Source: a bacterium (GTDB taxonomy: Bacteria; Bacillota; Clostridia; Lachnospirales; Lachnospiraceae). Taken from it: a stretch of DNA of 48,401 nucleotides. The stretch is taken from the NCBI GenBank assembly GCA_030535455.1, contig JAUNJY010000029.1:5898-54298 (forward strand), in the 5' to 3' direction. Shown here in pieces: positions 25,479-33,330 of the stretch. Made by a program: the position numbers and the translations under genes. Numbering within the stretch: position 1 is the stretch's first letter; the number at the start of each line of letters is the position of its first letter. The notes under the pieces are model-generated. The model searched no databases and was not told the DNA's origin. It saw nothing but the letters and a program-made list of their open reading frames with translations.

Positions 25479-26205
25479 CTGAACCACCTCCTACTAACGA
25501 AACAAAGTACTCTTCCAATTCATTGCCCTTACAGCTAATCTCACTGGCTTTGACTTGCTTAATCACCTTTCCATCGCTGATAAATACATATTTCGTAGCT
25601 ATTTTGGATAGTTCTTCAAGAATATGGCTGGATATTAAAATGGTTGTATGATACTTTTTCACAACATTCTCCAACACTTGTCGTATCTCTCTTATTGCAA
25701 TTGGATCAAGCCCATTTATCGGCTCATCCAGTAAGAGTATCTTCGGTTCTCCTAACAATGCGCAGGCAATTCCAAGCTTCTGACGCATCCCTAATGAGTA
25801 TTTTTTCACTTTGACATTCCTTTTTGCATCTAGACCTACTTCTTTCAGTGCTTTTTGTAATTCTTCTTCTTTTGAATGACCAATCAGCAATCCTCTGATC
25901 TTAAGATTTTCATACGCTGTCAACGAGTCGTAAAAAGCCGGAGTCTCTATGATTGAACCTATCTTCCTTCGTTCTTCTTCTAGTCCATCCTGCATTCCTT
26001 TTCCTAAAATTCTCATGTCCCCGGATGTTGGTTTGACTAAGTTCAGTAGCATTTTCATAATTGTAGTCTTTCCTGCACCATTTCTTCCAATCAGGCCACA
26101 GATTTCTCCTTCGGCAACGCTAAAGCTGACATCGTCCGCTGCCAAAAAGCTTCCGTACTTTTTTGTTAATCGACTTACTTGTATGACATCTTCATCATTC
26201 TTCAA
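25471..26205 (-). CDS. ABC transporter ATPase
   Basis: A 244-residue nucleotide-binding subunit with Walker A GLIGRNGAGKTT, signature YSLGMRQKLGIA, Walker B ILLLDEPINGLDP and the switch His in ILISSHILEEL. It energises the adjacent ABC-2 permease. The start is placed at a TTG (26205) nine bases after GGAGG; a GTG at 26214 overlaps that site, and no ATG is available in frame. Confidence 0.85.
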   Translation of the reverse strand: MKNDEDVIQVSRLTKKYGSFLAADDVSFSVAEGEICGLIGRNGAGKTTIMKMLLNLVKPTSGDMRILGKGMQDGLEEERRKIGSIIETPAFYDSLTAYENLKIRGLLIGHSKEEELQKALKEVGLDAKRNVKVKKYSLGMRQKLGIACALLGEPKILLLDEPINGLDPIAIREIRQVLENVVKKYHTTILISSHILEELSKIATKYVFISDGKVIKQVKASEISCKGNELEEYFVSLVGGGSDE

Positions 26206-26321
26206 AAATATCACCCTCCAAATTATTATTCGTTTAACATTTCCATTTTATCCCTTTTCCCTGCTATCATCAAGTTATAATAACAAAGTATGTCATTTTA
26301 TTATCTTTACTTAAGCCAGGC

Positions 26322-27257
26322 TTACTTTGCTGTTACGATTTCATCGATTTTACGCTGATACTGACTTATCTCCCCTTCTTGTGCAGAGCGAAGTCTTTCT
26401 AATTTGCGAATTGTACTCTCTACCTTTTGTTTTGCTGCCATTACACTGCTTCTGGAATCATTAATTCTGCTTTGCATATTCCAATCGGCAAATAATCCAT
26501 CAAACATAAAGTCAGCAAATTTGGAAAATCCATCGGTATCAATCTGAACATCTAAACTTATTCTTACATCGGCCAACTCTGTTCGAAATCCTCTCATTAA
26601 GCTTTGCACAGACTGTAACTGTTTTTTTGCATCATTTAGGTTAGAATGTTTCATTGTATCTGCAACCAGGCCGCCTCCCATGATATCCCATGCCCCATAA
26701 CTTCTGGCACTATCTAAGCTTGACTCTACTCTTGCCAGTTCACTTTTTACACGTCTTCCTGCATTGATTGCCTCTTTTACTTCCTTTAACATATGCTCAC
26801 AGTTGGTAAGCTTTGATTGATATTCTAAAAGCATTATCTTTGTCTCATTTTCCTCTGCAAGCAGTTCCTTTCGTCTTAGTTCATATAGTTCTTTATACTT
26901 TACTTGGCATTTGGCATATTTCTTAGACTCAATTTGCAATGCTTGCTCTCTCATTTCAGCATCTTCAAGCTGAAACTTTTTATTCTCGAATTTTACTTTG
27001 GCTGCAGCTGCCTCTAACACTTCTTGATCCATCGTTTCCTCATATTTTCCACGAACCTTCAAGTAAAATGAATAAAGGCTTGTCTTTTTTAGCTCTTCAA
27101 TATCCTGATCCTCTTTTATATAGGATGCTTTCAACTCGCGTATCTGCTTGTTTAATACGTTAATTTCCTCTTTTATAGATCTTAATCTATTCTGATAAGA
27201 TTTATATTTTTGCATTCCTTCTAGTTGTTCTTGTAACTCGTCTACTGTATTTGACAT
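26322..27257 (-). CDS. Coiled-coil protein, unknown
   Basis: A 311-residue, charged, mostly coiled-coil protein. Heptad-rich helices run through residues 5-160 and 265-305. A short non-coiled insertion (SARSYGAWDIMGGGLVADTM, about residues 182-201) is a recognisable conserved-looking patch, with a second one around ADFMFDGLFADWNMQSRI. There is no signal peptide or membrane helix. I recall similar uncharacterised Firmicutes proteins, but no function. It is monocistronic. Confidence 0.6.
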   Translation of the reverse strand: MSNTVDELQEQLEGMQKYKSYQNRLRSIKEEINVLNKQIRELKASYIKEDQDIEELKKTSLYSFYLKVRGKYEETMDQEVLEAAAAKVKFENKKFQLEDAEMREQALQIESKKYAKCQVKYKELYELRRKELLAEENETKIMLLEYQSKLTNCEHMLKEVKEAINAGRRVKSELARVESSLDSARSYGAWDIMGGGLVADTMKHSNLNDAKKQLQSVQSLMRGFRTELADVRISLDVQIDTDGFSKFADFMFDGLFADWNMQSRINDSRSSVMAAKQKVESTIRKLERLRSAQEGEISQYQRKIDEIVTAK

Positions 27258-27474
27258 TTTTATGTATCTCCTTTAAGGACTTTTTATAATAGGCCTATCA
27301 TATCATCTTCCTTTTTAATAATCTACCTAATTCCAAGACAAATATCTTCCTTGCAAAAATCTCCCCCCTTTGTAACCTTTTCTATGAACATTCTGTGAGT
27401 ATTGTGTGAACCGTATTATTCTTTTCATTTTCAATGACGAAATAGCATATATCAACGAAAAAAGGAGACTTATT

Positions 27475-28029
27475 ATGGTCATATCAACACAAAATCAATT
27501 CAATGTAATGGGAAGCAACTCTTCTTCCACGCAAGCAGTTCAGGCAACACAAACTCCTTCTTCATCTACTGAAACTGCATCTTCAACTAAAGTAAATCCA
27601 TTTGAGATTACCGATGTATACGAAAGTTCCTCCGATACTTCTGCTAAAACTTCCTTAAAGACTTATAGCAATATAGTATCTACAATAAAATCCAGTAAAC
27701 AGGCTGCTGGCGCTTCTACTGGCGAAGATGCAAACATGCTTGCAAGCATTGGTTCCCAAATCACAGGTTCTAGCAATGCCTCTTCTTCTGTAACCTCCCT
27801 TCTTGACTCAGCTTCCAGTGATAGTTCTGAAGACGAAGAAGAAACAACAACTGAGATGATATACAATGCGGATGGTTCGGTATATGAAAAGAGAACTACA
27901 ACGGATGAAGATGGAAATGAAACCGTTACCATGACTAAGATCAGTGATCCAACCTCTGATCAACTTGAAGCACTTTCTGATACAGAAGAAGAAACTGCTT
28001 CTGCACTTGCCTCCACAGTTTCTGAATAA
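27475..28029 (+). CDS. Ser/Thr-rich acidic low-complexity protein
   Basis: A 184-residue protein dominated by Ser, Thr, Glu and Ala, with no predicted globular core except possibly the segment MIYNADGSVYEKRTTTDEDG near residue 125. There is no signal peptide, Cys or membrane helix. The ATG at 27475 follows AAGGAG by seven bases, and a terminator hairpin lies 42 bp after the stop. The composition resembles flagellar hook-length/cap-associated or surface proteins, but there is no firm family match. Confidence 0.55.
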   Translation: MVISTQNQFNVMGSNSSSTQAVQATQTPSSSTETASSTKVNPFEITDVYESSSDTSAKTSLKTYSNIVSTIKSSKQAAGASTGEDANMLASIGSQITGSSNASSSVTSLLDSASSDSSEDEEETTTEMIYNADGSVYEKRTTTDEDGNETVTMTKISDPTSDQLEALSDTEEETASALASTVSE

Positions 28030-28070
28030 ACAAAAGAAAACACGCTTTGCCACTGTGGCATAATAGATTA

Positions 28071-28115
28071 AAGCCCAGGCCATCAAAGATGATCTTGATG
28101 ACTTGGGCTTCTTTA
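28071..28115 (+). terminator. Intrinsic terminator
   Basis: AAGCCCA and TGGGCTT with inner ATCAA/TTGAT pairing, then CTTTAT. It ends the Ser/Thr-rich gene. Confidence 0.65.
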
Positions 28116-28124
28116 TCACGTCTA

Positions 28125-28337
28125 CTATTGTTCATTATAGGACCACCAGTCCGACTTCTTAAGGTGTAAGGATCGTAAAATGCCGTTTAGATACCCAATG
28201 TTATACATGACATGACGGTTCTGGCTTATTATGATAAATCCAACCATTCCATAGAGCGGAATACGATTCACCCATTCTCTTACCGGCATCCTTCCATGCA
28301 AAACATCATACCCTAGTGCGGAATATCCTCCTATATT
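28125..28337 (-). pseudogene. Gene fragment, C-terminal part of an unknown protein
   Basis: The minus strand is open for 70 codons and ends in a normal stop, with protein-like sequence (YGMVGFIIISQNRHVMYNIG, ending SDWWSYNEQ), but a stop codon lies directly upstream in frame and there is no ribosome site. It looks like the 3' remnant of a larger gene whose front is gone. The family is not recognised. The rest of 28116-28519 holds only the promoter of the DUF11 operon. Confidence 0.4.
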
Positions 28338-28463
28338 TCATTGCTGATAACATAGTAGTGGAACTTCGGGAAAACAGCTACCAATCAGCCTTTGCAGTTA
28401 TGCAACGGAAATTAACATCTCTGTTAACAACTGTTGCACATTCCTAAATATAACTTTTTAATC

Positions 28464-28490
28464 ACATTTTCAACAATCTTTTCATATATT
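28464..28490 (+). promoter_or_regulatory. Sigma-K-like promoter of the DUF11 operon
   Basis: AC, 17 nt, then CATATATTG. The known sigma-K pattern is AC - 16/17 nt - CATAnnnTA, so all but the last base fit. It would start transcription a few bases before the AAAGGA ribosome site of the first DUF11 gene. Confidence 0.4.
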
Positions 28491-28519
28491 GGTAAAGAAA
28501 GTAAAAAGGACTTGAGTAT

Positions 28520-29329
28520 TTGGCTAATATAACGAATATTGCAAAAGTCAGTCAGTATACCTACAATGTGGGTACTACTACAAAGACTATTGCTACCCCC
28601 ATAAGTTCCCAAGTCCGTAATACATTTAATGATCCACAGGTTGTATTTACTAAGGTATGTACCCCAACCTTTTCTGATTTAAATGAAATTGTGACCATTA
28701 CTTATCGAGTAGAGAATATTGATAACGCTACTGGATCACCTGTGATTTCTTCCATTCAGGTTGTCGATCCGTTTCTAACAGAGTCGATTCCTTATATTGA
28801 TATTACAATTGGAGGAAATGTAATTAATTATGATCAACCAACAGGTAGCTTCCAAATTTTATTAACTGAAGGGAGTCTTTCTCCTGGAAAATCCGTTGAG
28901 GCAAGCTTTTCCTATGTAGTCTCACCTGGTTTTGACTTTACTCAGAACTTAACTACCACTGCCACTGCATCTTTTAATTTATCTCCATCTGGAACGTTGC
29001 CAGCACGATTTTCTTCTTGCGGTTCCACTGTGCAGAACGGTACTTTGACTTTGACAAAGACAGCGACACCAACTGCAGCAGTATCCAGTGGTTCTGTTAT
29101 TGCCTATACTATCTCCATTACAAATATAGGCAATATCCCTTCCACTATACCAGTTGGTTCCTTTGTTGATCCAATCCCAGCTGGAACCCAGTATATTGCA
29201 AATACCATTTCACCTGTAGGACATTTAGTATACGATGAGACAACCAACTCTATTGTAAATGCAGATCCACTTACGATATCAAACAATTCTGCTCCTTATA
29301 TCGTTACCTTTAGCACACGTGTATTATAA
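28520..29329 (+). CDS. DUF11-repeat surface-type protein 1
   Basis: A 269-residue beta-rich protein. Residues about 170-269 are a clear DUF11 repeat (LTLTKTATPTAAVSSGSVIA then YTISITNIGN and PAGTQYIANT). Residues 35-165 look like a diverged copy (VVFTKVCTPTFSDLNEIVTI then TYRVENIDNA). There is no signal peptide, LPxTG or membrane anchor. It starts with TTG at 28520, eight bases after AAAGGA. It leads a three-gene unit of similar proteins. DUF11 modules are Ig-like stalks of bacterial surfaces; without an export signal, mother-cell assembly onto a spore is one explanation. Confidence 0.75.
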   Translation: MANITNIAKVSQYTYNVGTTTKTIATPISSQVRNTFNDPQVVFTKVCTPTFSDLNEIVTITYRVENIDNATGSPVISSIQVVDPFLTESIPYIDITIGGNVINYDQPTGSFQILLTEGSLSPGKSVEASFSYVVSPGFDFTQNLTTTATASFNLSPSGTLPARFSSCGSTVQNGTLTLTKTATPTAAVSSGSVIAYTISITNIGNIPSTIPVGSFVDPIPAGTQYIANTISPVGHLVYDETTNSIVNADPLTISNNSAPYIVTFSTRVL

Positions 29330-29411
29330 TGAGGCAGGCTGATGTTCATATACCTCCACTACTTTAGGTGAAGGTATATGAACTACTTTAATAGAAAGGA
29401 ATGAGTACGAT

Positions 29412-31151
29412 ATGGCTACTGTCAACTTAAGATATGTCAATTTAGCAAGAGGGTCTGTGGTCATTACAGGAAATACCGTAGGTCTTGATAAGGCATCCAA
29501 TACCCTCTTACCTGGTACAGTGGGTTCTGTCGGTGCCAGATTAAGTACGGTAAATTCCTCCGTTGCATCGGGATGGTCTTCTCAAGCAGCCTTAGATCCA
29601 GGTGTTGGAATTCGTGTAGATAACAATACTGCATTAGTCGGCTCCAAGGCAGTGCTTTATATTCCTCCCTCTTCTACTGTTTTATACGCTGAACTTGTAT
29701 GGTTTGCCACCAACTACAATGGCGTAAATCCAGATAGTCCTGTTACCTTTTTTAGCCCGCTTGCCCAAGCTGGTGTTTCTGTCACTGGAGCTACGGAAAC
29801 AAGCAATCTCATCAATATGGATGGCTATACGATCTATGTAAGGAGCAACAATGTAACCAATTATGTATCCGCTGGAACCAATACTTACGAAGTTCGAGGC
29901 ATTCCTTCTCTTCTAGTCAGCAACAATAATAATGATACCTGTATGGGCTGGTGCCTGATGGCAGCTTATCAAAATGCAGCAGAAGATTATAAGAACATGA
30001 GTATTTATGTATTAGGTGTTGCTGTCCAGACTGCCACACCATCTGTCAATGTGACTGTTCCGAATGTGGTCACGCCCATTAGTCCGCCAGTTCGTGGACG
30101 CGCCGTGATGGCTAGTGCAGAAGGTGATATATTCATTACCGGAGATTACGTCCGCTTTGGAGCAACTATCACTAGCCAGGCCACCTTATCCGGGCCTAAT
30201 AATCCATCCACTAACTTTTTTACCAGCAGTATCAATGTGGGCGATTATAATTCCACCATTGCAACGGGGACCTTTGATACTCGCGGTACTATGGGACGCA
30301 ATAATCATAATCTTACCAACTCTCTTGCTGGTGCAAGACAAGGAATTGATATTACCAATGTAGATATCAGTCAAGGCTTGACAACCAATCAGACCTCCGC
30401 AGTACTGACCTTTGGTACCAATGGCGACAAGTATGCCCCTGTTGCCTTAGGCATTGAAATCTTAGTCGTTCCTGGTATCACAAAGACTGTTTCTGCTACC
30501 CAGGCTACTTTAAATGATGTGCTAACCTTTCAAGTGGTAATTCAAAATCCAGGGACCACAGTTGCATGGTCAAATGTACGTTTCCAAGATAATATTCCAG
30601 CATATACAACATTTATTGCAAACAGTGTACAATTTAACGGTGTGGTTCAGCCCGGTCTTTCTCCACAGACTGGATTTCTAGTTGCATCCACCCTTCCCCT
30701 TAATACCAGTATCACCGTCAGCTTCCAAGTAAGAGTTAGCCAAGTTCCACCGACTCTTCCTTATACAATCAGCAACTTTGCAACGGTCACTTATATGGTA
30801 AATAATATTCAGCAGACGGTAATTAGCAATCCAACCTCTACTAGCTTTGTTTACGCCCAGTTATCCGTTAGCAAAACGGCAGACCCTGCAGAAAATGTGT
30901 CCTGTGGCCAAGTAATCCTTTATACGATTACCCTCTCCAATACAGGAAATGCCGAACTTACAATTCCTGCAAGGCAGTTTACAGACCCAATTTCTACAAC
31001 TTCCAGCTATGTATCCAATAGCCTTACTCCTACAAGCAGCGGATTTATTTATAATGCCAATACAAGACAGATTGAAAATCAGATTCCAATTACAATCCCC
31101 GCAGGTAGCAGTACAACGATAAAATTTAACATAATCATTCAGTGTAACTAA
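29412..31151 (+). CDS. DUF11-repeat surface-type protein 2 (large)
   Basis: A 579-residue beta-rich protein without a signal peptide. The N-terminal 340 residues are a separate domain, beginning MATVNLRYVNLARGSVVITG and NTVGLDKASN, of a type I have seen at the front of signal-less DUF11 proteins in Bacillus and Clostridium. Two DUF11 repeats follow (from ITKTVSATQATLNDVLTFQV, about residue 357, and LSVSKTADPAENVSCGQVIL, about 475). Cys is scarce, and Asn/Thr/Ser are abundant. AAAGGA precedes the ATG. It lies 82 bp after protein 1 and 18 bp before the third gene. Confidence 0.78.
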   Translation: MATVNLRYVNLARGSVVITGNTVGLDKASNTLLPGTVGSVGARLSTVNSSVASGWSSQAALDPGVGIRVDNNTALVGSKAVLYIPPSSTVLYAELVWFATNYNGVNPDSPVTFFSPLAQAGVSVTGATETSNLINMDGYTIYVRSNNVTNYVSAGTNTYEVRGIPSLLVSNNNNDTCMGWCLMAAYQNAAEDYKNMSIYVLGVAVQTATPSVNVTVPNVVTPISPPVRGRAVMASAEGDIFITGDYVRFGATITSQATLSGPNNPSTNFFTSSINVGDYNSTIATGTFDTRGTMGRNNHNLTNSLAGARQGIDITNVDISQGLTTNQTSAVLTFGTNGDKYAPVALGIEILVVPGITKTVSATQATLNDVLTFQVVIQNPGTTVAWSNVRFQDNIPAYTTFIANSVQFNGVVQPGLSPQTGFLVASTLPLNTSITVSFQVRVSQVPPTLPYTISNFATVTYMVNNIQQTVISNPTSTSFVYAQLSVSKTADPAENVSCGQVILYTITLSNTGNAELTIPARQFTDPISTTSSYVSNSLTPTSSGFIYNANTRQIENQIPITIPAGSSTTIKFNIIIQCN

Positions 31152-31169
31152 ATAGATGGGAGGTATTTT

Positions 31170-31670
31170 ATGATTTATAAAGAGGAACCATTAACCAATA
31201 CCGTTACCATACATTATCAATACCAAATTCGTCCTGAGGAAGACGCAGTTACCAAGGTTTCCACAGCCTCCGTTCAATCTAACCATATCATTGTTTATGA
31301 CAACCTTGCTTATAAACCTGTACAGCTATTGTCATACCTGCCTCTTCCTCTCGCCAAGAGACGTAATATAATTAGATACACTCAGGAAATCACTTCTGAA
31401 AGTCCTGTCCGTTACCCTTATTGTGGAAGATTTCATATTCTGGTAAGTGTATTTTATCTGCACACAACCATTACCTACTATGATCCCTATATAAAACAGT
31501 ATCGCACGGCTTACTGGAAAAAAGCATATCGTATGATCTGGCCAATTCCATCGCATTATGGAACCTGTACTATTTACTATAGGATTATAGACCAGTCACT
31601 TCAGCCATATAATTTCTTTACTATAACAAATAGTACTTACGTCTCCGTTGAAGTCTTTTCAAAACGATAA
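31170..31670 (+). CDS. Third protein of the DUF11 operon, unknown
   Basis: A 166-residue, Tyr-rich, strand-rich protein (TVTIHYQYQIRPEEDAVTKV, then VFYLHTTITYYDPY). There is no signal peptide or membrane helix. I do not recognise a family. It starts 18 bp after the large DUF11 gene with a GGGAGG site, so it is translated from the same message. It may be a partner or cap of the DUF11 proteins. Tyr-rich strand proteins are common in spore coats, which fits but does not prove that role. Confidence 0.6.
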   Translation: MIYKEEPLTNTVTIHYQYQIRPEEDAVTKVSTASVQSNHIIVYDNLAYKPVQLLSYLPLPLAKRRNIIRYTQEITSESPVRYPYCGRFHILVSVFYLHTTITYYDPYIKQYRTAYWKKAYRMIWPIPSHYGTCTIYYRIIDQSLQPYNFFTITNSTYVSVEVFSKR

Positions 31671-31685
31671 TAACGCATATATAGG

Positions 31686-31720
31686 TCCATGGTGAACTAA
31701 ATGTCTAGTATCACCATGGA
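31686..31720. terminator. Inverted repeat between converging genes
   Basis: CCATGGTGA and TCACCATGG around a 15-nt loop. No T-run follows on either strand, so termination would be weak; the repeat overlaps the stop codon of the minus-strand phosphoesterase gene. Confidence 0.45.
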
Positions 31721-32506
31721 TTCCTCTAATTCTTTTGCCACATCTTTCTCCTTACCTACCCATTCCGTATCGTAATTAAGGCAAGGGCAGATATACATAA
31801 TATTATCTTTCTTAAGCGCCTTACGATAATGGATATGCCCGCAGATGCCATAGTCTACATCATACTTTTTATAAAGCTCGTGAAGCTTATTCGTTCCAAT
31901 AAATGCATTAAAGTAATACCATAGCTCGTTTGCTCCCTGTACGGTAAACTCCTCAATAGGAACCATATGAGTCATTACGATCTTATTCTTCGTCTTACAT
32001 GCCTTCAACTGTCGTTCTAACTTATCTAAAAACTCCTGGCACTTTGCCTGATTATCCTTTGCCCAGTCGTTATACTTATAATCTTGCCACGTTCTATCCA
32101 TATGGCTCATCTGATCAAATGCTTCCTTTGAATATCTTCCATTGCCAAACGAATAATCATACCAGCCGATCTCTCCGATCAGAGTCGTATCTTTTGTAAT
32201 CTGCTTGCTCCCAGATGACAAACAGTTTTCATCTTCTAGAAACAGCTTGTACAGGTCTTCTGTCTTCTTTGTTGGCTCATGCTTATTCCACATGTCATGA
32301 TTTCCCGGCACATAGTACACTGGAAACAGAAGTTCCTCTTTTATCCTTTGCACTGTGGCAATCGTAACTTCTGCCTGTTCGCTGATATCTCCTGCAATCA
32401 AAAGTAGTTCTGCCTGTTTCTTCTTGCATAGGCTGATTAGTTCCTCCACAACTTTGTGGTTTTTATTTATATCAATATGCAGATCGGATATTACTGCTAT
32501 CTTCAT
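31697..32506 (-). CDS. Calcineurin-like metallophosphoesterase
   Basis: A 269-residue two-metal phosphoesterase. The ligands are in canonical order: Asp8 and His10 (SDLHID), Asp40 (AGDIS), Asn69-His70-Asp (PGNHD), then VMTHMVP and GHIHYRK for the last His residues. Substrates of the family include cyclic nucleotides, nucleotides and phosphoproteins; this one is not assigned. It overlaps the 3' end of the upstream YczE-like gene by 35 bp and is cotranscribed. Confidence 0.88.
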   Translation of the reverse strand: MKIAVISDLHIDINKNHKVVEELISLCKKKQAELLLIAGDISEQAEVTIATVQRIKEELLFPVYYVPGNHDMWNKHEPTKKTEDLYKLFLEDENCLSSGSKQITKDTTLIGEIGWYDYSFGNGRYSKEAFDQMSHMDRTWQDYKYNDWAKDNQAKCQEFLDKLERQLKACKTKNKIVMTHMVPIEEFTVQGANELWYYFNAFIGTNKLHELYKKYDVDYGICGHIHYRKALKKDNIMYICPCLNYDTEWVGKEKDVAKELEESMVILDI

Positions 32507-33152
32507 CTAGTTCTCTTCCTTTCTTTTTAAAATACGATGCAATCGATCTATGATTTAACTTACTTACGTCAAAATGAAAGAAATCAAAGACTGCCTGCAT
32601 AAAATATCCCATGCCAAATACGGTAACTCCCGTTGCAATTCCTGCTTTTCCACCAAGGTACCATCCTAGAATAAGAGCGGTACATTCAATGCAAAAACGA
32701 ATTAATCGGATGGATTTCCCTGTTTTATTTACAATGGCGATCATCAGCCCATCTCTTGGACCACATCCCATTTCACAGCCAATATATAAATAACAGCCCA
32801 CTCCCATCATAAGAAGGCTGGCCACCATCATGATAACTCCCATTATAACATTTGTACTGACTGGTATCAGCTTGGTTGCATTAATCCCATCAATTAATAC
32901 TCCAACTGCAAATATATTTAAAACCGTACCAATTCCAATCTGCACCTTAATACACAAACTGATTATAATGATCAGGACACTTACCATGATGCTGGCCTGT
33001 CCAATAGTAATCCCTATGGTTTTTGAAAGTCCCTCATGCAACACGTCCCATGGTCCCAATCCCAACCTTGAATTTAATGCCATTACCGTTGCTCCCGAAC
33101 ATAATAAAAAACCAAGGAATAGTCTTCCTAACTTTACCGCCACTGCTTTCAT
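32472..33152 (-). CDS. YczE/YitT-type membrane protein
   Basis: A 226-residue protein with five or six membrane helices. It has the family's LGLGPWDVLHEGLSKTIGIT segment (about residues 30-49) and GCEMGCGPRDGLMIAIVNKT (about 125-144). In B. subtilis, YczE affects surfactin production; a general role as a transporter or scaffold is unproven. It lies upstream of and overlaps the phosphoesterase gene. Two terminator hairpins separate it from the DXS-like gene. Confidence 0.8.
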   Translation of the reverse strand: MKAVAVKLGRLFLGFLLCSGATVMALNSRLGLGPWDVLHEGLSKTIGITIGQASIMVSVLIIIISLCIKVQIGIGTVLNIFAVGVLIDGINATKLIPVSTNVIMGVIMMVASLLMMGVGCYLYIGCEMGCGPRDGLMIAIVNKTGKSIRLIRFCIECTALILGWYLGGKAGIATGVTVFGMGYFMQAVFDFFHFDVSKLNHRSIASYFKKKGRELDEDSSNIRSAY

Positions 33153-33214
33153 ACTTTCTTATTTCCTCTACCTAACTAACTATAATTTAAAATAATATGC
33201 AACGTCTCTATCAT

Positions 33215-33250
33215 AAATAAAACTGGCTGAACTCTCAACCAGTTTTATTT
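33215..33250. terminator. Second of two tandem hairpins
   Basis: AAATAAAACTGG and CCAGTTTTATTT form a 12-bp stem, A/T-rich at the base so it can act on both strands. Confidence 0.7.
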
Positions 33251-33286
33251 GTAAACTTATTCCATATGGCTTTTTGTCTTTTTTAC

Positions 33287-33327
33287 TAAAAAAACCGCTA
33301 TTCTCATTTTGAGAACAGCGGTTCTTT
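33287..33327 (-). terminator. Intrinsic terminator of the DXS-like gene
   Basis: Minus strand: AACCGCT pairs with AGCGGTT, with inner TCTCA/TGAGA pairing, then T-run. Confidence 0.8.
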
Positions 33328-33330
33328 ATC

